Shown piece after piece: positions 13,256 to 25,149 of a stretch of DNA of 64,000 nt (positions within the stretch are counted from its first letter, which is position 1; the number at the start of each line of letters is the position of its first letter). Source of the DNA: Vicugna pacos (Eukaryota; Chordata; Mammalia; Artiodactyla; Camelidae). Both the position numbers and the translations under genes were made by a program. The stretch covers positions 84,785,001 through 84,849,000 of the forward strand of contig NC_132993.1 in the NCBI RefSeq assembly GCF_048564905.1. Direction: 5' to 3'. The notes beneath the pieces were generated by a model. That model worked only from the letters and a program-made list of their open reading frames with translations. It searched no databases and was not told where the DNA came from.

Positions 13256-13569
13256 TAAACCTTGCTGTTAGTGGTACCACCTCTGTGCCATAGTTCCTAC
13301 AGAATCACAGAATTGGGGAGAGCCCCCCCATGCAGGAGCCTTCCTCGGATGATGTTATGTACCTGGTTCTGGAGGGTACACACCACGCCCTGAGAATAGT
13401 AAAGTGGGGCCCCCTCTGAAATCTGACTCTCAGACACACAGGAAATGGGATGTTCTCTGGTTTCCACACGAAGTCACCTCATAATGTCACTGGAGACCTT
13501 TCTTCACGTCTTCCCCGGTCTGATACAATGGTAAGAAGGAATTAGTTAATTCTAAATTTTAATCCTGCT

Positions 13570-13745
13570 GTTTAATTGACAACCAAGGCAAATTTCTTTG
13601 ACTTCTCAGTTCAAAACAATTTTCTCATCGGTGAAATAGACATACTTATCTTATAGGGCTGTTACAGGGACTCAATGGAATAGTAAATTAAAATGCTGAG
13701 TACAGGGCCTGACATATGGTGCCTATTATGTTTTGTCCAACATGT
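13570..13745 (+). repeat. MIR SINE
   Basis: Matches the MIR 3' half: ATTTTCTCATCGGTGAAATA, TATAGGGCTGTTACAGGGA, GTACAGGGCCTGACATATGG. Confidence 0.6.
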
Positions 13746-13749
13746 AGTC

Positions 13750-14475
13750 CTTCCTTTTTCTGACCCAGACACTGGCTTCCAGAGTAATCTTCCAAATCTG
13801 TAGCTTTGAACACATGTCTTACTTGCTTAGAAACTTTCAACAGCACCTGGTGACTCAGCAGAAAAGAACAAAACCCTTAAAACATGGCATTAAACCGGTT
13901 CCAACTTGCCCTTCCAGACTGTCCTCCCACTCTTTATACTTTTGATCTCACCCTCCACTTCTGTTGAAGTGGAATCTTTGTTTGTCCAAAACCACTCTGA
14001 GTTCTTTTAATCTAAGCCTTTTCTTTTTCTTAACCTGGAATACTGTGTGTGTGTGTGTGTGTCTCTCACAGAAGTCTCAGTGGAGAATGTCTTGATTTCC
14101 TGTGTTCCCTGGGAATGCCTGAGTCTTCTCCACCCTGAGCACATTCTCAAATGCCAAAGGGCCTCAGTAGGGAAGGCTGGTCTCACATCCCCTTCCTCCT
14201 CCCTCACCATCTTTTAAATTTCATTCCATCATTACTCCCTCACTGAAGCCTTCCTGACTGCGCAGGCTGGATCAGATCCCAGTGCCATTTCCTTGCCTTT
14301 CATGTACTTATCTCAGCAGTAATCTTACACCTATTTCCATGATTATTTCATTAATATCCGTTTCACCCCATAGAGGCAAATCCTGAGAAACAGAACTTAT
14401 GCCTATTTTGGTCCCCATTCTACAGTCTTCCCTAAATTACAATACATGCTCAGTGAATTTTGTTGACTGATTGGA
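13750..14475 (+). repeat. L2-like LINE 3' region with (TG)n
   Basis: Text such as CACTGAAGCCTTCCTGACT and ATGCTCAGTGAATTTTGTTGA fits the 3' end of L2. A (TG)n run lies at 14,045-14,062. Boundaries are approximate. Confidence 0.4.
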
Positions 14476-14999
14476 TGGAGAAAGGCCACTCTACCTGAGA
14501 TTCCTCTCCAAGTCACTGGGCTCCCATTGATTCTTTATTTGTACCATTCTTACAGCCTTTTTCTTATCCTATCTTGTATTAGAGTTATTCCTGTACAAAT
14601 CTTATCTCCTGCACCAGCAAACCAGCTCTTTATTGGTCAACCTTGACTCATTTACTTCTGAACCCTTCTCTGTGTCCGCCAAAATGCCCTACAGCTAGGA
14701 AGCACTTGACAGGCGTTTACTGAGTTCAACTAATTTTGGTGGAAACTGAAGGCTCTCCAGTCTTGAAGGGAATGTAGTGTGCTCCACCTTCTCCAAAATC
14801 TGACCCACAAACTGCAGGTTGGAAATTAAACCTCAATAAAGAGTCATGTCTTGCGACTCTCTGTTTCATGTATCAGGAAATCAATCCACGCCTAAGGGTA
14901 AAAACATTGCTCTAATTCCATAGGGGTAATAGAAACATACGTAAATAAATTTAACCCTCTTTATCTAATCCAGTGAATCAACAGAAGCTGATTACAGTG

Positions 15000-15600
15000 C
15001 TGTGTCAAGTTGGATCCTTCAGGCTGGAATCCATCATCAGTTAGTAATGTCTACATGGGCATGGGAAGGGAAATTGATAAGTAATGTCTGCCTGGGCACA
15101 GGAAGGGGGAGTTGCAGTACATACACCAGGAACCTGCCCTCCCTCACATGGAGAGAGTGACCAGCACAGTGCACAGTCGCAGTCAAGCAGATAGTCCAAA
15201 CAATGGACACTGGGAGATGCAGAGAAGGGGGAGGTCACTACAGACTGACATGGTCAAGGAGGGCATCATTAGGATGAAAGAGAGGAGGTGGAAACTGAAG
15301 GAAAGGTGAGGTTCAAGTAAACACTGAAGATGGATGCAGGGGAAAGGCGTTCCTGGATGAAGTACTGAGTGAGGGTGAGACACAGAGCTTGGCATGCAGA
15401 AGGAATCTCCAGGGGACAGTGAGGAGCCCAGTTTGACTGGGAAGGACACTTTTGGACTGAGATTAGTGAAGAATGTGGTTGAAAGGCCTTGCGTGTCAGA
15501 CTACATCACTGGTGACAGGAAGCCATGAAAAGCTTGAGCAAAAGGGAATGATGCCCATGATAAAGCACAAAAAGTTAAGTAAGCTGGTTCCCATGACCCA
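15000..15600. repeat. Unclassified old repeat
   Basis: Phrases such as GGCATGCAGAAGGAATCTCC, AGGAAGCCATGAAAAGCTTG and GAGCAAAAGGGAATGATG resemble a common ancient mammalian interspersed repeat, but the family is not named. No coding signal is seen on either strand. Confidence 0.3.
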
Positions 15601-15792
15601 TTTCACTATCAGCAGAGTCAAGCCTTAAGTAGAAGTTCCAAAGACTAATCTAATATTTATCACCCTTTCACTCCCAACCCAGTACTAGTGCTACCAGACG
15701 ACGCTTTCCCAGAGCTTAGAAATAAGCTATCCAGGTCAGTTTCTGCAGCAGGAATCTGAGAGATGTGGGAGAAGAATCTTCTCACACTTTAC

Positions 15793-15844
15793 CCGATTTC
15801 CCATTTCCTTTTCCTCCAGATGACCCTGGGACTCCACGATCACC
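15793..15844 (-). CDS. Collagen helix exon, 2 bp short
   Basis: A 52-bp exon (TCTAG acceptor, GTAAAG donor) begins GDRGVPGSSGGKGN and then GKSG. In alpha-3 the same place reads KGLPGSSGEKGNPGRRG. The last triplet register is lost, and the length is 2 bp short of 54, so splicing to the next exon would shift frame. This is one of the clearer signs of decay, unless a different donor is used. Confidence 0.65.
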
Positions 15845-16059
15845 CTAGAAAAAAACAAAGAAATACAAAAAGAATCTGTATTACATAAGTCACACACACC
15901 AGGAAATTTTTTCACATAGTTTCACATTCTAGCCAAGAGTAGAAAGTTCTAAATCTGACTATGTGGCAGACTATATGCCCTGAACAATCTTCCCTTCAAA
16001 AAACAATTTAAAATCCAAATAACAAATTAAATTACATCTTACATGCATCCATGAGCTGA

Positions 16060-17240
16060 TAAAGAAAAAGAGAGATGCTTAGAGTTTAGACAAAGAGAAA
16101 GCAGGAATCTAGAAGAGTCACAGCTATTGGCTGCCGGAGGACTCCTGATCACTCTGGACATGTGTGGTGTGAAAACCCACAAGGTGATCACTCATTTTAA
16201 AGTGGTCCCAGGAGGCAGTGCCACCAAGTATGTGGCAGAAGCAAACAACCTCCACTCAGTGGCTTCTCACAGATAAAGTTCCATCAAAAATGAGTGTCAA
16301 TCAAAAGTTACAACACATAGGAGGTAGACACCATGAGGGAGAAGCCAGCAGATCCAACAGACAACAAATTAGACTTATAATGACTATAGATTTTGGAATT
16401 ATCACAATGTAAAATAAATATCTTTAATCATTTAAATAACTCAAAAAATGAGCTAAGGAAAAAAAAGCATCTATATTTTAAAAAAGGGTGGGGGGCAAGC
16501 AGATTTGAGAAAGAATCAAACATAACTTCTTGAAGTGAAATTAGAATAAATGAAATCAAAACTCCAATTAGCAGGTTAATGGCACATTAAACATTTAACA
16601 TAAGGATTGGTGAACTAGAAACTGAAGAAGTTATTCCGAATGCAGCACAGAAAGATAAAGAAATAGAAAATATGAAAGAAAGGCTAAGAGACATTGAGGA
16701 TAAAGTGAGAAGGTCTCCAAATTTCTAATTAGACTTCCAGAAGGAGATACGAGAGAAAGTGGGAAAGATTAAAATTTCAAAATGATCATCTGCTAAGGAT
16801 TTTCCAAAACCTGGAGACACAAATGCTCCGATTCAAAAGCTTACTAAGTCCCAAGTAGGATACGTGAGAAGAAATTCATGCCTAGAACACCATATTGAAA
16901 CTGCAGAAAACGAGAAACAAAGGAAAGCTGTAAAGCAGCCTGAGATTTTTTTCAAAGATTGCTAACAAAGGGACAACAGTTCCTTGATGGATAACTTCTT
17001 AAAAGCAAAGATGAAAGTCAGCCAGGAGAGGATGAAATTAATTTCCAAAGTGCTGAGAGAAAATAATTGTATACCCAAGAGTGATCTTTCAAGAAAAATG
17101 GTGAAATCATGAAATTGTCAGAGTAAAAAAAAACAAGGAGCATTTACAACCTTCATCAAAGAAAAATATCTACAAGTTGTATTTTAGGCAAAAGAAGCAT
17201 ATGATCTTTTCACGTTCCTTTGAAGGCATCAGTGACTAAT
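16060..17240 (+). repeat. HAL1 / L1 ORF1-like LINE relic
   Basis: A-rich + strand text typical of HAL1 (half-L1): GATTGGTGAACTAGAAACTG, AGACTTCCAGAAGGAGA, CTGCAGAAAACGAGAAACAA, GTGCTGAGAGAAAATAA. No long frame survives. Confidence 0.55.
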
Positions 17241-17549
17241 AAATGCGATGGTAAAGCTAAGTAAGTACTGATTAAATAAAGCAATCATTATAACAATGTC
17301 CAGTTACTAGAATTAACAAAAGTAAAAGGTGAAAATAAAACTCCGACAGCAACATGTGATATGAGAGCTAAGTTTATAGGTTCCTTGTCTTTTGAACACA
17401 AGAACAAACACATAAATTAACTTTAGACATTGGTGAGCACGCATGTTTATTTAAATTTCCAGACTAGTTGTGAGAAACATGGAGAGTATTAATTGCAAAC
17501 TCATGAGGGTGGGGAGAGCTGGGGAAATAGAATGAGAAACTGTCTGTAC

Positions 17550-17594
17550 CTGTTCTCCATCCAAGCCGTCAAGACCCTCCTCACCAGGGCTGCC
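17550..17594 (-). CDS. Collagen helix exon GSPGEEGLDGLDGEQ
   Basis: A 45-bp exon with CACAG acceptor and GTACAG donor encodes five intact triplets. It matches EVGEIGLDGLDGEDG in alpha-3. Confidence 0.8.
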
Positions 17595-18055
17595 CTGTGG
17601 AGCAAAGGAAGATGAGGACATTAGGGACCAGAGGACCAGGTATCCCTGGTTACTGCTTGCATGTTAATTTCCTTGCTAATATTATTCTCAGAAGGTAGAA
17701 GAATCTAGGTCTTCCAAACAACACTTATATTCGGCATTCAAGTATTAAAAAAAATGTTAAAAAAAATAAAAAAATAAATAAAAATAAAGCTTGCTGTAAA
17801 AAGCAGTGATTATTTTCTTCCTGAAATGGATATTAGCAATATATACTGTTTTTCCTGACAGTTTCAGATGCTAAAGAAAAATAGAAGAAAAAAAGAAATT
17901 CATATTTTGAATGGATAGAAAGGCTTCCTTTTAAAGTTTTACACTGGGACAAGCATGGTAACTCTCACCGGACCGAATGAAACATTTCTCACTGGTTGTC
18001 TACGATGGTCCTTGTGTCACTGACCTTTTTTTTTTTTTTAATGTAAAAAGACTGG

Positions 18056-18202
18056 CAAAGAGAGGAGGGTATAGCTCAGTGGTAGAGGGCATGCCCAAGC
18101 ATGCACGAGGTCCTGGGTTCAATCCCAGTACCTTCATTAGAAAAATAAATGAATAAATAAACACCCCTATCTATCCTCCCCCAACAAAATAAATAAGTAA
18201 AT
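18056..18202 (+). repeat. tRNA-derived SINE, Vic-1 type (camelid)
   Basis: Has a tRNA-like A box (TATAGCTCAGTGGTAGAG) and B box (GGTCCTGGGTTCAATCCC), then a tail of ATAAATAAATAAA with CCCCTATCTATCC. Target-site duplications AAAAAGACTGG at 18,045-18,055 and 18,203-18,213 are identical, so the insertion is fairly young. This family is known from alpaca and other camelids and is the main clue to the organism. It is not a functional tRNA gene. Confidence 0.85.
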
Positions 18203-18744
18203 AAAAAGACTGGTAAACATGCCTGAATTCATCTGCATAATGGAAACTCCAAAGATCACAGATTAAGCAGGAATTAAATGAGTGTGTTTGGACGTGTGTG
18301 CATTTGGAAAGACTTATGACTTAAAAAAAGAAAAAAAGACTTCTTTAGAGAAGAGCTGAAAAGCTGGGGCTGACTACGATAAGAGTAAGAACTGGCCGCG
18401 GCATTGTGCTACCCCATCAAGCTTTCCATCGCTTTCAAATCACAGGCTCGTTGTTTTACCAACCAACTCAAAAGGACAGAGAATCTATTTATTATAAAGC
18501 ATCTTCTGAAGAAAAAACAAAAAGATTCAGAGTGTTGCAAGCAGAATAAAATGCATTTTACACACGTGGGGTGGTCGATGTACTCCTACTGGCCACATGA
18601 GGAAATCAAGTTTCAGGCATTTTTGTTTTAGCCAAAGGACAGCTGATTTTAGTGAATGAAAATACACATAGGAAACTCTAGGACTAAATCCCGTGCTACA
18701 TTTGGCACAGGACATAGTGGTCCCAGGAGACCTGATAAATGAGA

Positions 18745-18860
18745 TCCATCAGCCCTTGTCTGATCCATTCATCACTTGGTATTCATTCCCTAGGATAATG
18801 CGGGGAACATAGCAGGTACCTAATACATGTTTGTTGAATGAATGAATGAATGAATGGGCA
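18745..18860 (+). repeat. L2 3' end with (AATG)n
   Basis: GGGGAACATAGCAGGTACCT followed by ACATGTTTGTTGAATGAATG is the L2 3' terminal pattern; the AATG units have expanded to five. Confidence 0.6.
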
Positions 18861-19276
18861 AATGGGTACTTGGCTTCTGAATCTGGATGTAAAGTCACTC
18901 CCTGCTGCACCAGCACCTTACCAGCCCTGTCCTGCATCCCTCTCCCACGTGATACCTCACGTGACCAAACCCTCCTGAACACACCTTGAATTCAGGACCA
19001 ACTCTTTCAGATAAACATGATAATCTTGTGGCTCCATCATTGTAGTCAGCAAGGCTTGAAATTTATCTTATAGATCCAGATTCAAACCTGAAATACTTAC
19101 CTTACAGACAGCCATTCATTAGCATGACAGTTTGGCTGTTAACACCACCTGACACATCTATCCCCAAGTATTAAGCCCCTTTGCTGATTACTCAAGCAAA
19201 GGAAAAAATCAGTGAACTTGATGTTGTGTTTCCCAAAGAAGCCACCCCCAGTTTGAGAATAAGGAAGACCACTCAC

Positions 19277-19303
19277 CTTTTCTCCAGAAAATCCTCTTGC
19301 TCC
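19277..19303 (-). CDS. Collagen helix mini-exon GARGFSGEK
   Basis: A 27-bp exon with a TTTAG acceptor and GTGAGT donor gives three Gly-X-Y triplets. It matches SRGFPGEKG in alpha-3; 27-bp exons are normal in collagen VI genes. Confidence 0.75.
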
Positions 19304-19399
19304 CTAAAATTCAAAACAAATAAAAACAACTGAGCTTGAATGACACTTTTAAGCCACTGTTTCATTTAGGAAACCATATGTTCCCTAATTTCAAGAAAC

Positions 19400-19612
19400 T
19401 GCAATTTTGATACACACATTACTATATATAAAATAGATAAACAACAAGAAACTACTGTCTAGCACAGGGAACTATAGTCAATTTCTTGTAATAACACACA
19501 GTGGAAAAGAATCTGAAATATATATATGTATGTATGACTGAATCACTTTGCTGTACAGCTGAAATTAACACTGTAAATCAACTACACTTCAATTGAGAAT
19601 AAAATTTTAAAA
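19400..19612 (+). repeat. L1 3' end
   Basis: TCTAGCACAGGGAACTATAG, GACTGAATCACTTTGCTGTA, AACTACACTTCAATTGAG and an A-rich tail. Confidence 0.75.
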
Positions 19613-20049
19613 AAAGATACTGCAAGTTTTGGATCAAAATGGAGATTTCTTCTCTAGTGACCATATGGACATCACTGATTACTACCACTCCCCTGCACCA
19701 TGATGTGGAGAAAAGTGCACCTTGTAACTCCTCCCACAGTAGGGGGAGAGCCAGAAACAGCAGTAACCTGTAGTTTATGACAACAATCATACTCTTCCAA
19801 ACAAAAATGGGAATACAGAGTCACAAGCATGCAAAGGCTTCCGGGAACAATAAGACAAAGTAATTGAAAGACAAACTTGGTAGAAGATACAGAATATGGT
19901 CACTGTGATCAGAAGAACTCCAGAGGACTCTGAAGCTGGCTGTAAAAATAATTCTCTGGCCTTATTAAAGGACATTCTCTAATCCTAGAAGGTTAAGAGA
20001 CATTTAAATCAACCACTAAAAAAGGGTTTCCCACTCATGATCCCTAAAT

Positions 20050-20165
20050 TTGGCTTTTAATTTATTTGTTTGTTTGTTTGCTTGTTTGTTTGTTTTAATG
20101 GAAGCACTGGGGATTGAACCCAGGACCTTGTGCTTGTTAAGCACAAAGTCTACCACTGAGCCTTT
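20050..20165 (-). repeat. Vic-1 type SINE, reversed and partial
   Basis: On the minus strand it reads CTCAGTGGTAGACTTTGTGC, GGTCCTGGGTTCAATCCCCA and an (AAAC)n tail. The 5' end is missing and the A box region is changed. Confidence 0.75.
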
Positions 20166-20684
20166 AAAATCTCATTGTTCTCAAGCCCAGCTTCCAACTG
20201 CCACCTCTGTGGGTCTCCTCCTGAGGGCTTTTCCTGGTATCGGAAGTCTGTCCACACACGAGACCGGCCAGAAGTGCTGGGGTACCAGTGTCCCCTGGGA
20301 GCAGCCCTCAACTAATGCCCAATGGGATCTGGTGCACACATACCCCCGCTCCCTCCCCCTGGGGGTGAGTTGTGCTCACTGCCCCCACTGCTTCTCAGCA
20401 GGATTAAGCTCTATCCACCCACAGTGTAATCAAATAATAATGCACTCTTTTTAGGCCACCTTCCCTTCTAACTTCTCTACTCCCCTACTTGGGTTTACTG
20501 TGACCCCCAGCCCCACCCCCCAAATAAACACTAGATTTTGCACTGGATGCCTTTCCTTGGGCTCCACTGCTCCACTCCCTCAGTCTGAGAAAGAGCTGAA
20601 ACACCAGAACTATGCTGAAGAATTAAGATTTTCCTCAAACTCCAGAGACAGGGAAAGATCTCCACAGCTTGAGGCCACACTCAC

Positions 20685-20756
20685 CTTGGGTCCTCTCCTG
20701 CCCCAGCATCCATCCTCACCTCGGAGTCCAGGAAGACTTTGGGGACCTCTTTCTCC
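20685..20756 (-). CDS. Collagen helix exon with helix cysteine
   Basis: A 72-bp exon (CACAG acceptor, GTGAGT donor) encodes GERGPQSLPGLRGEDGCWGR and then RGPK. The cysteine sits where collagen VI alpha-3 has GFQGCPGQRG, a cysteine known to help dimer or tetramer assembly. The third triplet begins with serine instead of glycine (SLP), which would interrupt the triple helix. A 13-kb intron separates it from the preceding exon, much longer than the other introns. Confidence 0.8.
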
Positions 20757-21164
20757 CTGTGGAGTAAAGATACACATGGAGACAGTCAAGCAACAACCTC
20801 TGTCCCCATCCAACCAATTCCAGCCAGCAATGAGCAACTGTCAGAACGGGTAAAATAACAACATGGTCCTTGCAATCACTTTTACATCCTCAAAGACGTG
20901 GTTGGATGACCTGCAAGGCAATCAGAATGTTCACCCATCAACTGCCCACACTGATGACTCCAAATCACACGAATCTGAACTCTCTCTATGTTCAATCAAT
21001 TCAGTCAAGGCACATGAGCAAAAACTTAAGCATTCAAATCAAACAGAAGTTGTCTCTGAACATTTCCTTCAGGCAGCTAAAACTGGATGAAGGTTTCCTC
21101 ATGGCTCCACAAAGAATAAACCACTATTTAACTCTTTCTTTTCTAGATGAAATCCAGCCTCTGT

Positions 21165-21410
21165 CTAAGGTGTAGATCATAGGTCATACGTCCTCTCCTG
21201 AGAAGCTTTTACTGTTATATTGCTTGTTATTATGTTTTTGTGTTATATTCCTGGTATATTGTGAGCTTCCTGGAGACAAGGACAATGTCTCATTTATTTA
21301 TCTCTGGATTTCCAGCCCTAAGTACAGCGTCTGGCACACAGTAACATCCAATCAGGATTTGAAGAATGATTCCCTGAATTATGTTAACGAACGTAACCTT
21401 TTGATCTAGG
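21165..21410 (+). repeat. L2 3' end
   Basis: TGTGAGCTTCCTGGAGACAA, GGACAATGTCTCATTTATTT and AGTACAGCGTCTGGCACACA are the standard L2 3' motifs. Confidence 0.65.
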
Positions 21411-21589
21411 TATTGAATAAGGAATGGAATGGGAGATGTCAGGCCTTTTACTAAGTTGATCAAATATAAATTAGAAAGCACTATACATCCCAAGACCTTT
21501 CATCAAAAAGAGGGTCTACAAAATGTAATATCTAACTTTCTCTTAACAAGGCTGGATGACTTCCCTGTGTGAGCTGCCCAGGACAGCAA

Positions 21590-22090
21590 AAGGGATCACG
21601 GTAAAGTGAGAGGTCCTCCGGATCTGGAATGAAAGGACCTGGGTTTGAGTCCCAGCTCTGCCTCCAGCAAGTTTTGTGAGCACATGACTCTGTGAATTAC
21701 AATTTCTTCCACTGGCAAAAAAAAAAAATATGGATCTGGATAACATGGATTCTAACCACTCATAGGATTGTTGTATTGAACGCATGAGCTATTGTATTGA
21801 AAGGATGTCACAAACCACATGGATTGGACAAATGAGGTGCTTTATGCCTAACAGACTGCAAGTGATAGCAGAGCACAACACAAGACATGGGTTTGGACAC
21901 ACCTGCAATGCTGTCTACCTGACCTTAGCAAGTCACTTACTCTCTCTGAGTTTCTATTTCTGAATATACATAATGAAAGTATTAACACATATCAGTAGAG
22001 TTGTGATGAAGGTTGTGTCAAAATATACACAAAGTGCCTAATGCAGAGCCTAACACACAGGAGGTGCCAAATAAATGTCTGTTCTCCTCT
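21590..22090 (+). repeat. Two MIR SINE copies in tandem
   Basis: First copy about 21,590-21,790 (GGACCTGGGTTTGAGTCCCA, AATTACAATTTCTTCC). Second about 21,880-22,090 (CTTAGCAAGTCACTTACTCT, AAGTGCCTAATGCAGAGCC, AATAAATGTCTGTTCTCC). Confidence 0.6.
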
Positions 22091-22359
22091 TTCTTCCTAG
22101 CCTATAAGAATTTTTACGTTCAATATATGGTGTTTAAGCTTCATCTGGAAAACGTAACCCTCACAGATCTGCTGGTTTACATTGCACTATCCAGTGTCAT
22201 CAATCATGAATAAATGGTTGTCATCTTTATTAGAAAATAATTGTTATATATAAAACAAACATCCCTAATAAAGCAAGGACACTGAGGAAAAATTCTTAGT
22301 TTTATTTTTAACAAAATGTTAAAAATAAACCCATTCAGAATCTTTAAAAAAATGATACA

Positions 22360-22690
22360 AATGAACTTACTTACAAAACAGAAAGAGACTCAGAGACTCA
22401 TAAACATAGAAAACAAACTTACGGTTATCAAAGGGGAAAGGGGGGAAGGATAAATTAGGAGTTTGGGATTAGCAGATATAAACTACTATCTATAAAATAA
22501 ACAAACAATAATGTCCTACTGAATAACCCAGGGAACTTTATTCAATACTTTGTAATAACCTCTAATGAAAAAGAATACCAAAAAGAACATATATATATAT
22601 AGGTGTATCACTATGCTGTGCACTAGAAACTAACACAACATTGTAAATCAACTCTACACCAATAAGATGAATAAATAAATAAAGTAAGTA
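22360..22690 (+). repeat. L1 3' end
   Basis: ATTAGGAGTTTGGGATTAGC, CAGGGAACTTTATTCAATAC, AACACAACATTGTAAATCAA and an (AAAT/AAGT)n tail. Confidence 0.75.
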
Positions 22691-22719
22691 AGTAAGTTAA
22701 TCTTGGAAATAAAAAATAA

Positions 22720-23465
22720 AAAAATTTCTAAAAACTCACTCAGGATGGCTATTAGCAAGAAACAAACAAAAACAAATGTTGGCAAGGATGTGAAGAAGTT
22801 GGAACCCCAATGCATTTGGGGTGGAAATAGAAAAGAATATAGCTGCTATGGAAAACAGTATTGTAGTTTCTCAAAAAAAAAGTAAAAACAGAATTACCAC
22901 TTAAGCCAACAATTCCACTTTTGGAATATACACCCCTAAAGAATTGAAAGCTGAGTCTCAAAGAGATCTCTGCATACCCACAAACACAGTAATCATTCAC
23001 AACAGCCAAAAGGTGGAAGCAACCCAAGTGTCCATTGATGGATGGATGGAGACACAAAAGGGGACATACAGATACCAAGGAATATTATTCAGCCTTGAAA
23101 AGGAAGGAGATTCTGGCATGCTACAACATGGATGAAACTTGAGGACATTATGCTGTGTGAAATAAGCCAAAAAGACAAATACGGTGTGATTCTACTTAAA
23201 GAGACATGTGGAGTAGTCAAATTCATAGAGACAGAAAGTAGAACAGTGGTGGCTAGGGGCTGGGGGAGAGGGGAACGGGAAGGTAGTGTTAATGGGTACG
23301 GAGTTCCAGTTTGCAAGATGGAAGAGTTCTGGAGATGGGTGGGGGGAGGGGCCACACAACGTGAATGTACCTGACGTCACTGAGCGTCACACTTAGAAGC
23401 AGTTAGGACCATCAAGTTTACGTTACCTGTGTTTTACTACACTTAAAAATTAAAAAGAAACATGA
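22720..23465 (+). repeat. Older L1 ORF2-end and 3'-UTR
   Basis: Contains the ORF2 C-terminal coding pattern (GGCAAGGATGTGAAGAAGTT, CAAGTGTCCATTGATGGATG, GAATATTATTCAGCCTTGAA) with no long open frame, then a GT-rich 3' part ending in TTAAAAATTAAAAAGAAA. Confidence 0.65.
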
Positions 23466-24079
23466 TGAAAAAGGAAAAGACCCACTCCTATGACTTCTAT
23501 TTATAATTTCTAAAGTTCCAGTTGTTGTATCTACATGATTAGGTATCTGTTTTTTTCAAAATCAGTCCTCAGGGAAAAAAAGAGTATCCTTAATTTGAGT
23601 CTTCACAAAGTCTCCCGTATTTCAGAGCCCTCTCTCCATTACTTGGCTTTGAACAGCGTAGGATTGACACCCAGTCAGAGGTAATTTGAGATATTTATGG
23701 GATGTTTATGGAAGTCACCTACCAGATCAGTTAAAGAAGAAAGGAGATAAAGAAATCTGACAGAGATTATTTATTATATTTGAGGGTGAGACCTCACAAT
23801 TTCAAATGTTAGACCATGAAACAGGACTTTTAAAAATCACTTTTACAAACAGCAGAATTTGTAATTACATTCCTGAGTGCCTAAAAATACTCTCACAAGA
23901 AAAATGAGGCAACAGGTTTTTGAAGCCAGAAGTAAAATTTGCAGTGAGATTTCATAAATAGACTTAAAAGTGGTTTATCTGAAAAACATTTAGAAGTGAA
24001 CACAATATACTCTAGAAAACCTGGTGCGATGCTTCCAGAAAGTGGCTCCAGGAATGCCAAAGAAATATAGAAATTACAT

Positions 24080-24245
24080 GGAATGAGCTACAAAGATATG
24101 TTGCACAAAACAGGGAATATGGTCAATATTTTATAGTAACTATAAATGGAGCATAACTTTTAAAAATTGTGAATCACTATATTGTACACCTGTAACATAT
24201 AATATTGTACATCAACTATACTTCAATAAAAAAAGAATAAATATA
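24080..24245 (+). repeat. L1 3' end
   Basis: ATGGAGCATAACTTTTAAAA, ATATTGTACACCTGTAACAT, CAACTATACTTCAATAAAAA. Confidence 0.65.
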
Positions 24246-24419
24246 CTTCAATAAATTAAGAAAGAAATTACATGGGAAGAGTTTTGAAAAAAACGGCTTG
24301 ATAAAATATGAGGAAAAAAAAGAATTTCCAGGGCTGGGCCTCATCCTTCCTCCAGCTGTGGATCCGGCCCCCAGGAGGTGTCTCAGGGGAAATCAGAAAC
24401 CCAGCAGGGGCCACTGGAG

Positions 24420-24640
24420 TGCCCAGTGCACATAGGCTTCTTATGTGTCACTTCACCAACCTTCACAACATCCCTACATGGAGGGGCTTACACTGTGCCC
24501 ATTTTCCAGATAGAGAGACTGAGACCTGGAGAGTAGACTCATCCCCCAAATTGATACAGGTAAGTGGCAGAACCCAGGACAGGCTGAATCAGGACCCTTT
24601 CCCAGGATGGACCCTGGGTACCATGGAACCGCAGCTGTAA
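24420..24640 (-). repeat. MIR SINE
   Basis: Reversed MIR pattern: CCATTTTCCAGATAGAGAGA, ACTGAGACCTGGAGAG, GGTAAGTGGCAGAACCCAGG. Confidence 0.55.
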
Positions 24641-25149
24641 CTAAGTTAAATATTGTAAGTAAATAGTTGTTCAATTCACCTGCATCCCTAATAGATCCTG
24701 TTTTCTAATTGGGCAGAACAGCTCCAGGATGTTCTCATAAGAAATGGAAATTGCTTTATGATGGGCAATAGGCTAAATTGTTTTGAGAGGGCAATTTGGG
24801 CTCCCTGTGTTTCTCATTAGGAATTAAGTTCTACTGCATTTAAAAATCGATGATCGATTGCTCACAGGGGCTGCTTAAAGCTATTGATTAAAATCAGGAT
24901 AGTGGAGAGAATTACATCAACAAAGCTTTTCGAATGCTGGGCTGGTGCAAGTTATTCTATGAGAAAAGGGAATAAGATGAAGAAAAGCAAATTATTTTGT
25001 GGATGAGATAAGAAGAGAAAACATACGCACGTGTAGCCATGCAACTAACACATACAAAGCTCCCAACAAACGTGAGCTGGTTGTGTTTGTGTGTGTGTGT
25101 GTGTGTGTTTTAAACGTTTTACTTTGAAATAATTTTAGATTTATAAGAG

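Noticed and set aside
18062-18140. tRNA gene
   Set aside because: A and B boxes are part of a SINE with A-rich tail and target duplications; the cloverleaf is not kept.
20500-20853. 117-codon + strand frame
   Set aside because: It is the shadow of the collagen exon at 20,685-20,756 on the other strand.
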